This document shows, piece by piece, positions 1 through 6,631 of a DNA stretch of 9,777 nt. The DNA is from Gammaproteobacteria bacterium (GTDB taxonomy: Bacteria; Pseudomonadota; Gammaproteobacteria; Enterobacterales; Alteromonadaceae). Location of the stretch: positions 1 to 9,777 of the forward strand of contig JAIXSW010000481.1 of NCBI GenBank assembly GCA_027484495.1, given 5' to 3'. Position 1 is the stretch's first letter. Each line of letters begins with the position of its first letter. The position numbers were made by a program, and so were the translations under genes. The notes beneath the pieces were generated by a model. It was not told the DNA's origin, searched no databases, and was given only the letters and a program-made list of their open reading frames with translations.

Positions 1-1
1 C

Positions 2-664
2 GCCGTGCAATCCGGCTGGCAAAGCAGCGGCAATCTGACCTATATCTCGGATTATCTGTTTCGCGGCATCTCGCAAACCAATGAGGGCATGGCGTTGCAG
101 GGCGGTCTGACACTGGCCCATACCGACGGCTGGTATGTCAGCAGTTGGGCCTCCAATATCCGCTTTGGTGAGGGCAGCATGGAACTGGACCTGCTGGCCG
201 GCCGCAAATGGGCGCTTGATGACGACATGACGTTGGATCTCGGCCTGATGCAGTACCGCTATCCACAAGGCCACAACAGCAGCAATGGCTTTAACTACTG
301 GGAAGCCTACAGCAAGCTTGGCGTGGGGCAGTGGACCTTTGGTCTGGCGCTGACCGACAACTATTTCGCCAGCGGTGTGGGTAAATTCGGCTACCTCAGT
401 GCCGATTGGCAACAGGCGTTGACCGAGACTGTGCAGCTGCAGGCGCATGCCGGGCTGAACCGGTTCGCAGCCGCCGGTGAGTTCAGTACCTTCCTCGGTG
501 GCGACACCGCTGCGAGCAGTTATCTGGACTGGAGTCTGATGCTGCAGGCGCAGTGGCTGACGCTGGACTGGGCTGTGGGTTTCGCCGGCACTGACGTCTC
601 GGCCCAGGCTTGTCCGGCGCTGTGCGATGACCGGCTGTTACTGCGCCTGAGCCGTAATTTCTGA
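2..664 (+). CDS. TorF-family putative outer-membrane porin, 5' truncated by window edge
   Basis: This is most of a small outer-membrane beta-barrel of the TIGR02001 (Gcw_chp/TorF) family; its signal peptide and true start lie left of the window. A GTG sits at position 5, but the frame is open to the window edge and the visible protein begins at about the mature N-terminus, so GTG is unlikely to be the start. Family hallmarks are the opening SGNLTYISDYLFRGISQT, then a QGGL...GWYVSSWASN stretch, alternating aromatic/hydrophobic strands, a late cysteine pair (QACPALCDD) and a C-terminal phenylalanine (SRNF), which is typical of BAM-assembled barrels. The visible 220 residues are close to full mature length. 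The stop is 11 bases before kdpD and the kdpD ribosome site GAGGA (663-667) overlaps it, so the genes are probably co-transcribed. A channel role in ion uptake is inferred from position only; the family has no well-proven substrate. Confidence 0.85.
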   Translation, partial: AVQSGWQSSGNLTYISDYLFRGISQTNEGMALQGGLTLAHTDGWYVSSWASNIRFGEGSMELDLLAGRKWALDDDMTLDLGLMQYRYPQGHNSSNGFNYWEAYSKLGVGQWTFGLALTDNYFASGVGKFGYLSADWQQALTETVQLQAHAGLNRFAAAGEFSTFLGGDTAASSYLDWSLMLQAQWLTLDWAVGFAGTDVSAQACPALCDDRLLLRLSRNF

Positions 665-675
665 GGATCTAAACA

Positions 676-3360
676 ATGAGTTCGACCCGTTTTTCGCAGC
701 CAGATCCCCGCCGGCAACAAGCCGATGCGCTGTTAAAATCACTGACGCCCAGCGGCGGCCAGCTGAAAATTTTCCTTGGTGCATCGCCGGGGGTTGGCAA
801 AACCTGCGCCATGCTGGAGGCCGCCCGTGAGCGGCAACAGCAAGGAGTGTCGGTGCTGGTCGGACTGATTGAAACCCATGGCCGCAGCCATACTGCGGCC
901 TTGCTCAGCGATTTCACATTGCTGCAGCGCCGTGAAGAATTGTATCAGGGGCAACTGCTTACTGAATTTGATCTCGACGCTGCACTGGCACGCAAACCCC
1001 AACTGATCCTGGTTGATGAACTGGCGCATACCAATATTCCCGGCAGTCGCCACAAACGGCGATATCAGGATATTGCCGAATTGCTCGAAGCCGGTATTGA
1101 TGTCTACACCACAATGAATATCCAGCATGTGGCCAGCCTGAACGACCTGGTGCTGCAGGTCAGCGGAGTCCGCGTCCGCGAAACTGTGCCGGATCAGTTT
1201 ATCGACGATGCGCATCAGCTGGTATTTGTTGATTTGGAGCCGGCGCATTTGTTGCAGCGGCTAGAGCAGGGCAAAGTCTATCTGGGAGACTTTGCTACTC
1301 AGGCGCAGCAGCAGTTTTTCCAGCTGGAAACCTTAACGGCGCTGCGCGAAATGGCGATTAAGCTGGTGATGCATCATGTCGACAGCCAGCTAAAAACCGA
1401 ACAACAAGCCAAAGCGACCAGTCAGGATTACACCATCGCCGACAAACTGCTGGTGCTGATCTCCAGCCGGCGTGATCATGAATATCTGATCCGCATTGGC
1501 CGGCGCGTGGCGGAAAAACGTCAGGTGCCCTGGGTCGTGGTCTGGGTCGATACCGGGGCGATGCAATATCAGGCGCAACAACAACGGCTGCAGGCGGCTT
1601 TTGCTTTAGCGCGTGAACTCGGCGCCAGCACCGATGTGTTGCGTGGACCTTCGACATTGCAGACCATCGGGCCTTATATCACCGAGCAACGGATTAACGC
1701 CGTGCTGGTCGGTGCCGGCACACCGCGTTGGTGGCAACCCTGGCGTAAACCTTTGTATCAGCAGCTGGTCAATAGCGGCTTGCCGCTGGAAGTGTCGGTG
1801 TATCGCGCTGATGCCTGCAGCCATGCCGAACTGCCATTACCGGCCAGCCCTTTTGGCCAGACCGCCGGTTATGGCGTCGGCGTGCTGTTGATGGCGCTCG
1901 CCAGCGCCGTGGCGCTGGTGTTGCACCGCGTGCTGGACAACGACAATCTGGTGTTGATTTATGTGTTGGCGGTGGTGGCCTGTGGCCTGAAATACGGCGC
2001 TCGACCGGCGATTTTTACCGCCGTGTTGTCGTTTTTCAGTTTTAACTTTTTCCTGACCGACCCCTATTTCAGCTTTAACGTGAATAAAAGTGACGACCTT
2101 GCCACGCTGATTTTTTTGCTGGTGATTGGCATGGTCTGTGGCCCGGCGGCATCAAAAATTCGCCAGCAGCTTTTACTGCTCAAAGCCGCCAATCGTTTTT
2201 CCGAATTTCAGCGCGATTTTGCCGCCCGGCTGACCGTGGTGCATCAGACCGAAGAATTGGCGCAGGTGCTGGCGGCGCAACTGAGCAGTGCGCTGCAGGC
2301 GCCGGTGCATCTGGCGCTAAAAGCAGAAAACCAGTGGCAGTTGTTACCGGCGACCACCGAGCCGTTGTTACCGATTGATGGCGCGGTTCTCGACTGGTGC
2401 CGCCAGCATCAGGCGATGGCCGGCCGCTTCAGTGATACGCTCAATGCCAGCGTCTGGACGGCGCAACCCTTGGTGGTGCAGCAGCAGACAGTGGCGGTCC
2501 TGATGGTGCGGTTTCCGTCCCAACAGGCCGTGTTACGGCCGGATGACGAGCGCCTGATCACCAGCTTATTGCAACAGGCCGGCTCGGTCTGGCAACGCAT
2601 CAGCCTCAGCGCTGAGCTGGAGAGCTCTCGCGTCAAAGCCGAAATGGAGCAGCTGCGCTCCGCGTTGTTAAGTTCAGTGTCGCATGATTTGCGCTCGCCG
2701 TTGTCAGCAATGATGGGCTCGGCCGAAAGCCTGCTGGTGCTGGAACAACAGCTCAGCGCGACGGACCGGCATGAACTGCTGCAAACGATTCTGAGCGAAA
2801 GCCAGCGTCTGGACCGTTATATTCAGAATTTATTGGATATGACCCGGTTGGGACATGGCCAGCTGAAACTGGAACGCGACTGGGTGTCGGTCAATGATAT
2901 TCTGGCCAGTGCGCGGCAACGTTTAAAACGGTTTTTCCCACAGCAGGAATTGTTGTGTCAGGTCAGTGCTGAATTGCCGCCGCTGTTTGTGCATGCGGCA
3001 CTGCTGGAGCAGGCGCTGTTTAATATTCTGGAAAATGCTGCCCGCTACAGCCCGGCGGATGTTGCGATCCGTGTCACCGCCGAACTGCGCGCCGGCAGAT
3101 GCCATATCGAAATTGAAGATGAAGGCCCGGGCATCGCGCCGGACTTACGCGAAAAAGTGTTTGATATGTTTTATGTGGTGGCTGATGGCGATAGCAAACG
3201 CCACAATACCGGTATGGGGCTGGCGATTTGCCGGGGCATGATTGGCGCACATGGCGGTACGGTCGAAGCCCAGGCCGCCAAAACGGGTCAGGGTTCCTGT
3301 TTTGTGGTGGAACTGCCGTTGCCGGCGCAGAGCCGGCAGGCGCAAGAGGAGATGGTGTGA
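676..3360 (+). CDS. kdpD: KdpD, potassium/turgor sensor histidine kinase
   Basis: This inner-membrane kinase/phosphatase of the Kdp system phosphorylates KdpE when potassium is limiting. It has 894 residues, the usual KdpD length. Order of domains: N-terminal KdpD domain (about 25-235) with Walker A GASPGVGKT (35-43) and Walker B ILVDELAHT (D114, E115); a USP-like domain (about 250-378); four membrane helices of the DUF4118 module (about 399-500); a GAF-like region (about 510-640); a HisKA domain with phospho-acceptor H670 in SVSHDLRSPL; and an ATPase domain with N-box N787, G1 box DEGPG (815-819) and G2 box GMGL (846-849). All catalytic motifs are intact. The basic stretch after the last helix, arginine-rich in E. 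coli KdpD, is milder here (KIRQQ...KAANR). The ATG start is set by GAGGA at 663-667, 8 bases upstream. The gene overlaps kdpE by GTGA. Confidence 0.97.
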   Translation: MSSTRFSQPDPRRQQADALLKSLTPSGGQLKIFLGASPGVGKTCAMLEAARERQQQGVSVLVGLIETHGRSHTAALLSDFTLLQRREELYQGQLLTEFDLDAALARKPQLILVDELAHTNIPGSRHKRRYQDIAELLEAGIDVYTTMNIQHVASLNDLVLQVSGVRVRETVPDQFIDDAHQLVFVDLEPAHLLQRLEQGKVYLGDFATQAQQQFFQLETLTALREMAIKLVMHHVDSQLKTEQQAKATSQDYTIADKLLVLISSRRDHEYLIRIGRRVAEKRQVPWVVVWVDTGAMQYQAQQQRLQAAFALARELGASTDVLRGPSTLQTIGPYITEQRINAVLVGAGTPRWWQPWRKPLYQQLVNSGLPLEVSVYRADACSHAELPLPASPFGQTAGYGVGVLLMALASAVALVLHRVLDNDNLVLIYVLAVVACGLKYGARPAIFTAVLSFFSFNFFLTDPYFSFNVNKSDDLATLIFLLVIGMVCGPAASKIRQQLLLLKAANRFSEFQRDFAARLTVVHQTEELAQVLAAQLSSALQAPVHLALKAENQWQLLPATTEPLLPIDGAVLDWCRQHQAMAGRFSDTLNASVWTAQPLVVQQQTVAVLMVRFPSQQAVLRPDDERLITSLLQQAGSVWQRISLSAELESSRVKAEMEQLRSALLSSVSHDLRSPLSAMMGSAESLLVLEQQLSATDRHELLQTILSESQRLDRYIQNLLDMTRLGHGQLKLERDWVSVNDILASARQRLKRFFPQQELLCQVSAELPPLFVHAALLEQALFNILENAARYSPADVAIRVTAELRAGRCHIEIEDEGPGIAPDLREKVFDMFYVVADGDSKRHNTGMGLAICRGMIGAHGGTVEAQAAKTGQGSCFVVELPLPAQSRQAQEEMV
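3347..3351 (+). promoter_or_regulatory. Ribosome binding site deciding the kdpE start
   Basis: AGGAG lies inside the end of kdpD, five bases before GTG 3357. This supports the GTG over in-frame starts further upstream (for example 3228), which would add about 43 residues that match no receiver domain. Confidence 0.75.
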
Positions 3361-4034
3361 GCGTAAAAGTACTGGTGGTCGACGACGAGGTCCAGATCCG
3401 CAAAATGCTGCGGATTGCGCTGAAAAGTGTCGGCTACGAAGTGGTTGAAGCCGACAGCGTAGAGACAGGTCTGGCTGCCGCGGTGCGCCAGCAACCGGAT
3501 TTGCTGGTGCTGGATTTAGGCTTGCCGGACGGCGATGGCTGCGAGCTGCTGGCCGAATTGCGTAGTTTCAGCAAAGTGCCGGTGATCGTGTTATCAGTGC
3601 GGGCCGGTGATCGCGATAAAATTCAGGCACTGGATTTAGGCGCACAGGATTTTGTCACCAAGCCGTTCAGCGTCGAAGAATTGCTGGCGCGGGTACGGGC
3701 GCAGCTGCGTGACCGTCAGGTGCAACCGGTATCTCCGGTGCTGAGCGACGGCCATTTGCGGATTGACCTGGCGCTGCGTCAGGTGCAAGTGGCAGGTCAG
3801 CCGGTAGAGTTAACGCCAAAAGAATATGCGGTGCTGGCGGCGCTGGCGCAGCAAGTGCACAAAGTGGTGCTGCAAAAGCAGCTGCTTGAGCAGATCTGGG
3901 GCCCCAGTCACGGCAGTGACACGCATTACCTGCGTATCGTGGTCAGCCATTTACGGCAAAAACTCGGTGACGATCCGACCGAACCGCATTACCTGAAAAC
4001 TGAAGCGGGCGTCGGGTACCGGCTTTGTGTCTGA
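3357..4034 (+). CDS. kdpE: KdpE, OmpR-family response regulator of the kdp operon
   Basis: This cytoplasmic DNA-binding regulator receives phosphate from KdpD and activates the potassium-transport operon. From the GTG start it has 225 residues, matching E. coli KdpE. The receiver domain (about 3-115) shows the acidic pair D9/D10, phospho-acceptor D53 in VLDLGLPDGDG, the switch residue S80 in IVLSVR and K102 in FVTKPF. The C-terminal winged helix (about 130-223) has LTPKEYAVLAAL, the recognition-helix segment HYLRIVVSHLRQKLGDD and the closing TEAGVGYRL. The GTG overlaps the kdpD stop as GTGA, which implies translational coupling. Seven bases after the stop lie two C residues and G, then a run of seven C (4047-4053). 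I see no clear intrinsic terminator after the gene. Confidence 0.96.
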   Translation: MSVKVLVVDDEVQIRKMLRIALKSVGYEVVEADSVETGLAAAVRQQPDLLVLDLGLPDGDGCELLAELRSFSKVPVIVLSVRAGDRDKIQALDLGAQDFVTKPFSVEELLARVRAQLRDRQVQPVSPVLSDGHLRIDLALRQVQVAGQPVELTPKEYAVLAALAQQVHKVVLQKQLLEQIWGPSHGSDTHYLRIVVSHLRQKLGDDPTEPHYLKTEAGVGYRLCV

Positions 4035-4124
4035 GCCGTTGTGCCGCCCCCCCAGTATCTGCAAGTGCTGTGGCAACTAATGGACGCGGAATTGGCAGGA
4101 AATGGCAACGCCAGTCAGTGTGAA

Positions 4125-4146
4125 TTTTGACCGAAATGCTTGACCG
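4125..4146 (+). promoter_or_regulatory. Paired TTGACCG direct repeats, possible regulator sites or -35 element
   Basis: TTGACCG occurs at 4127-4133 and again at 4140-4146, 13 bases apart. The TTTTGACC at 4125-4132 is the exact inverse of GGTCAAAA at 4196-4203. The second copy could also act as a -35 box (TTGACC) with TAAAAA at 4163-4168, spacing 17, a weak sigma-70 match. Which role, if any, is real cannot be told from sequence alone. Confidence 0.3.
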
Positions 4147-4192
4147 GCATCGTTCCTCAGGTTAAAAAACAAAGCGCGACAATAGGTTATGG

Positions 4193-4223
4193 TTAGGTCA
4201 AAAAATATACTGGTCAGACCTAA
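4193..4223 (+). promoter_or_regulatory. Promoter-like -10 box inside a perfect inverted repeat (operator candidate)
   Basis: TATACT (4206-4211) matches the sigma-70 -10 consensus at five of six bases. It lies between perfect 7-bp arms TTAGGTC (4193-4199) and GACCTAA (4217-4223). GGTCA also occurs as a direct repeat at 4196-4200 and 4212-4216. No good -35 box stands 16-18 bases upstream, as expected for a promoter that needs an activator. Transcription would start near 4218, leaving about 59 bases of leader before the ATG at 4277. Binding by a dimeric regulator is inferred. Confidence 0.4.
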
Positions 4224-4261
4224 AGCAAGCTGGTAGCATGCGCGCCACATTCAGGTTGTAC

Positions 4262-4267
4262 AGAGGA
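4262..4267 (+). promoter_or_regulatory. Ribosome binding site deciding the start of the 4277 gene
   Basis: AGAGGA stands nine bases before ATG 4277. The frame is also open from an ATG at 4238, but that start has no such site and would put 13 residues in front of a normal signal peptide. Confidence 0.65.
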
Positions 4268-4276
4268 CTGTGTTGT

Positions 4277-4888
4277 ATGAAATGGGCTGTAATCTCCGCG
4301 TTATTCCTTGCACTGGCTGGTACTTCAGCACAGGCATCTGTGATCACTAATGGTAATTTTGAAGACAACGTGATTGGCAACAACAGCTGGCGCTGGTTTG
4401 GTGCCGATCAGGTGAATGGCTGGGATGGCAGCAATCTGGAGATCTGGCGCAATTATGCCGGCGTACAGGCCTATAGCGGCCAACAGTTTGTTGAATTAAA
4501 TGCCCATGGCAGCAATAACGGCGCCTGGTCGATTTTCCAGACCTTTAATACCGTCAGCGGTGCACGTTATCAGCTGAGTTTCGCTTACCGCGCCCGCGCC
4601 AGCGACAACGAAGTGTTCAGCGTGTCAGTGGCAGATCTGAACCAGATCATGACGGACCACAGCACTGGTGAATGGCGTCTGTTTACCGGTTATTTCACCG
4701 CCGGCAATACCAGCAGTTTGCTGCGTTTTACGTCCGGCAATGGTGGCACTATCGGTAACTTTATCGATGACATCAAAGTGACTGAGCTGCCGCCGCAAAT
4801 CGCCAGCAATCCGGTACCCACAGGCCCAACCGGCGTGTTATTGGCGATAGCCGCAGCTGCCATGTTCTGGCGCCGCCGCACCGTCTAA
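4277..4888 (+). CDS. Secreted DUF642/jelly-roll-like protein with atypical PEP-CTERM-like tail
   Basis: The 203-residue protein begins with a clear Sec signal peptide (MKWAVISALFLALAGTSAQA, cleavage likely after AQA). The body resembles the galactose-binding-like fold of DUF642 and related PEP-CTERM proteins: ITNGNFEDN near the start, then WDGSNLEIWRN, SGQQFVELNAHG, SIFQTFNTVSGARYQLSFAYRA, and the closing GNFIDDIKVTEL. The last 25 or so residues form a tripartite sorting tail: a short Pro/Gly motif (NPVPTGPTG), a hydrophobic helix (VLLAIAAAAMFW) and a basic end (RRRTV). PEP-CTERM tails are normally handled by an exosortase; here VPTGP replaces VPEP, so recognition by that route is uncertain. 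There is no cysteine in the predicted mature protein. The gene appears monocistronic, with a promoter-like region upstream and a terminator right after it. Surface or exopolysaccharide association is inferred from the family. Confidence 0.75.
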   Translation: MKWAVISALFLALAGTSAQASVITNGNFEDNVIGNNSWRWFGADQVNGWDGSNLEIWRNYAGVQAYSGQQFVELNAHGSNNGAWSIFQTFNTVSGARYQLSFAYRARASDNEVFSVSVADLNQIMTDHSTGEWRLFTGYFTAGNTSSLLRFTSGNGGTIGNFIDDIKVTELPPQIASNPVPTGPTGVLLAIAAAAMFWRRRTV

Positions 4889-4903
4889 CCGACAAATTCC
4901 TGG

Positions 4904-4933
4904 AAAAACCGCAGCTCAGTCTGCGGTTTTTTT
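4904..4933 (+). terminator. Intrinsic terminator
   Basis: CCGCAG (4909-4914), loop CTCAGT, and CTGCGG (4921-4926) form a perfect 6-bp stem, followed by seven T (4927-4933). The five A before the stem pair with the T run, so it could also work on the minus strand. It begins 16 bases after the stop at 4888 and ends that transcription unit. Confidence 0.93.
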
Positions 4934-5071
4934 ATCTGCGCAACAGCTGAATTCAGATCAGATACTACCGGAATGCATTACTCTGATTAAAATATCGGAC
5001 CTCGCATCTGCGTATGACAGTTCTGAGATCCAGACGAGATAGCACCGACGCTTTGATAAAGGCACTCCCGG

Positions 5072-6391
5072 ATGATTGATGAACAACTGCGTAAAGTCAT
5101 TGAAGGCGTCACCAATACCTATGGGGACGAGTTTTTTGTCGCCATTACCGGTCATCTGCATGACATCATTGGTGCTGACTATACCTTTGTCGCCCGGCTT
5201 GATCTGGATAGCTACCAGGCCTCGACTATCGCTCTGATCGCCAAAGGGCAACGGGCGGAGAATTTCACTTATTCGCTGGTGAATACGCCTTGTGCCAATG
5301 TGGCAGATAACAGCGTGTGCTTTTATCCCCGGCAGGTCTGTGATGTGTTTCCCGATGACCAGCTGTTAATCGATATGAAGATTGAAGCGTATATCGGCAC
5401 ACCACTGCTCAATGCTGCCGGCGCGGTGATTGGCCTGATTGTGGGTTTGTATGAACAAGAAGTGCCAGATTGCGAGCAGACTAAAATGCTGTTTCAGTTA
5501 TTGTCTGGCCGGATCGCGGCGGAATTACAGCGGCATGATTATGAGCAACGTTTGTTGCTGGTGAATAATGCGCTGGAAGAGAAAGTGCTGGCACGGACCG
5601 CAGAACTGGAGCGCACCCTCAGTCACTTACAACAAACGCAAAGCAAGTTGATTGAATCGAAAAAAATGGCCTGTTTGGGTGTGCTGGTCAGTGGCATTGC
5701 CCATGAAATCAATACCCCGCTCGGTATCGCCATTACGGCGGTCAGCTCGATCTCTGAAGATCTCCGCACGCTCGGTAAAGCCATTTCGCAGCGGCAGCTG
5801 ACGGTTGAGCAACTGAAGCTGTTCCACCAATCCACCACCGAATTGGCCGCACTGATGGAACGCAATTTGTTGCGGGCGGGCGAGTTGGTGGAGAACTTTA
5901 AAAAGTCATCGGCTGACCAGTACTCCGATGAGTTTGGCGTCGTCCGATTAAAAGCCTATTACCTGCTAGTGATTTCAACGCTGAAGTCATTTCTAAAAAG
6001 TAAAAAGGTACGGGTCGAGATCGATGCGGATGATGAGCTGAGCTTTGCCACCTTTCCTGGCGTGCATGCCCAAATCCTGACCAATCTCATTATGAACAGT
6101 ATTCAGCATGCTTTTGAGCAAACGCCTGAGCCGGTGATTCAGCTCACACTGCGTCTGGATGCCGGCGGGCTGGATTTCCACTATCGGGATAATGGCTGCG
6201 GTGTTGCCGAGTTGATCAAACCGCAGATTTTTGAGCCATTCGTGACGACGAACCGTGCTGGCGGTGCTACCGGGCTTGGTTTGTTTACGGTATTTAATCT
6301 GGTGACTCAGAAATTAAAGGGGCAGCTCGAATTAAATACCGAGTCCGGTTTTGCCCTGCGGATCCAGATGCCAAATCTTAAACAAAACTAA
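5072..6391 (+). CDS. Soluble GAF-domain sensor histidine kinase, orphan
   Basis: This 439-residue kinase has no signal peptide or membrane helix, so it should sense a cytoplasmic cue. An N-terminal GAF domain (about 5-152) shows the family pattern TPC (72-74), a FPDD turn (93-96) and YIGTPLLNAAGAVIGLIVGL. A coiled coil follows (about 157-200, EEKVLARTAELERTLSHLQQ). The dimerisation/phospho-acceptor domain has H211 in GIAHEINTPLG, an HPK4-like H-box. The ATPase domain has N342 in NLIMNSIQHAF, G1 DNGCGV (373-378) and G2 GGATGLGL (397-404). All catalytic motifs are present, so the enzyme should be active. There is no receiver domain and no response-regulator gene beside it, so its partner is unknown. 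The ATG has a modest AAAGG (5058-5062) nine bases upstream. TAAAAT at 4988-4993 could be a -10 box but lacks a -35 partner. The ligand of the GAF domain cannot be read from sequence. Confidence 0.88.
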   Translation: MIDEQLRKVIEGVTNTYGDEFFVAITGHLHDIIGADYTFVARLDLDSYQASTIALIAKGQRAENFTYSLVNTPCANVADNSVCFYPRQVCDVFPDDQLLIDMKIEAYIGTPLLNAAGAVIGLIVGLYEQEVPDCEQTKMLFQLLSGRIAAELQRHDYEQRLLLVNNALEEKVLARTAELERTLSHLQQTQSKLIESKKMACLGVLVSGIAHEINTPLGIAITAVSSISEDLRTLGKAISQRQLTVEQLKLFHQSTTELAALMERNLLRAGELVENFKKSSADQYSDEFGVVRLKAYYLLVISTLKSFLKSKKVRVEIDADDELSFATFPGVHAQILTNLIMNSIQHAFEQTPEPVIQLTLRLDAGGLDFHYRDNGCGVAELIKPQIFEPFVTTNRAGGATGLGLFTVFNLVTQKLKGQLELNTESGFALRIQMPNLKQN

Positions 6392-6419
6392 ACAGGCCGG
6401 GTATCGCCTGTCGTCAGGC
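6392..6419 (+). repeat. Two mutually exclusive small hairpins after the kinase gene
   Basis: ACAGGC (6392-6397) can pair with GCCTGT (6406-6411), and the same GCCTG (6406-6410) can pair instead with CAGGC (6415-6419). No T run follows, so this is not a standard intrinsic terminator. It begins immediately after the stop codon at 6391. Confidence 0.4.
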
Positions 6420-6484
6420 AACGAGCTAAACAGGTAATATTGTAAAGTAGTTGCGGCATTGTTCTGTTGCTTGGCGCTTGCTGG

Positions 6485-6514
6485 TTTACAATTAATATCC
6501 ATCTGTTCCTTAAT
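6485..6514 (+). promoter_or_regulatory. Weak sigma-70-like promoter candidate for the chemotaxis receptor
   Basis: TTTACA (6485-6490, five of six to the -35 consensus) stands 18 bases before CTTAAT (6509-6514, four of six). Around it the spacer 6392-6631 is AT-rich near its right end. I looked for a flagellar sigma-28 site (TAAAGTTT, then GCCGATAA) and found only a TAAAGTAG at 6443-6450 without its partner. Confidence 0.2.
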
Positions 6515-6616
6515 CGGTTCAGTTAACCATGTTTTGTATTTTCATTTAATAAAATCAAAGGATTGCTGTTTACTATTCGGAAAAAGGACTTCATCTTTAG
6601 CCAGTATCGATACCTG

Positions 6617-6621
6617 AGGAG
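6617..6621 (+). promoter_or_regulatory. Ribosome binding site deciding the receptor start
   Basis: AGGAG lies ten bases before ATG 6632. The alternative TTG at 6563 has an AAAGGA directly abutting it, too close to work. The site itself can fold as AGGA-gag-TCCT (6617-6627), a minor feature that might dampen translation. Confidence 0.6.
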
Positions 6622-6631
6622 AGTCCTGATA

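Noticed and set aside
3228..3356. Upstream extension of kdpE from an ATG at 3228
   Set aside because: It would overlap kdpD by over 130 bases and add residues unlike a receiver domain; GTG 3357 has AGGAG at the right distance and gives the normal 225-residue length.
3074..3403. Minus-strand open frames opposite the kdpD 3' end
   Set aside because: They overlie the ATPase domain of kdpD, where catalytic motifs fix the coding strand.
4091..4105. Possible sigma-54 promoter (TTGGCAGGAAATGGCAA) before the PEP-CTERM-like gene
   Set aside because: The GG and GC elements are nine bases apart instead of ten, and the site would leave an unusually long leader of about 165 bases.
6443..6475. Flagellar sigma-28 promoter starting at TAAAGTAG
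   Set aside because: No GCCGATAA-like element follows at the needed spacing of about 11 bases.
6563..6631. Upstream TTG start of the chemotaxis receptor
   Set aside because: The purine run abuts the TTG, leaving no spacing, and 23 extra charged residues would precede the membrane helix; ATG 6632 has AGGAG ten bases upstream.
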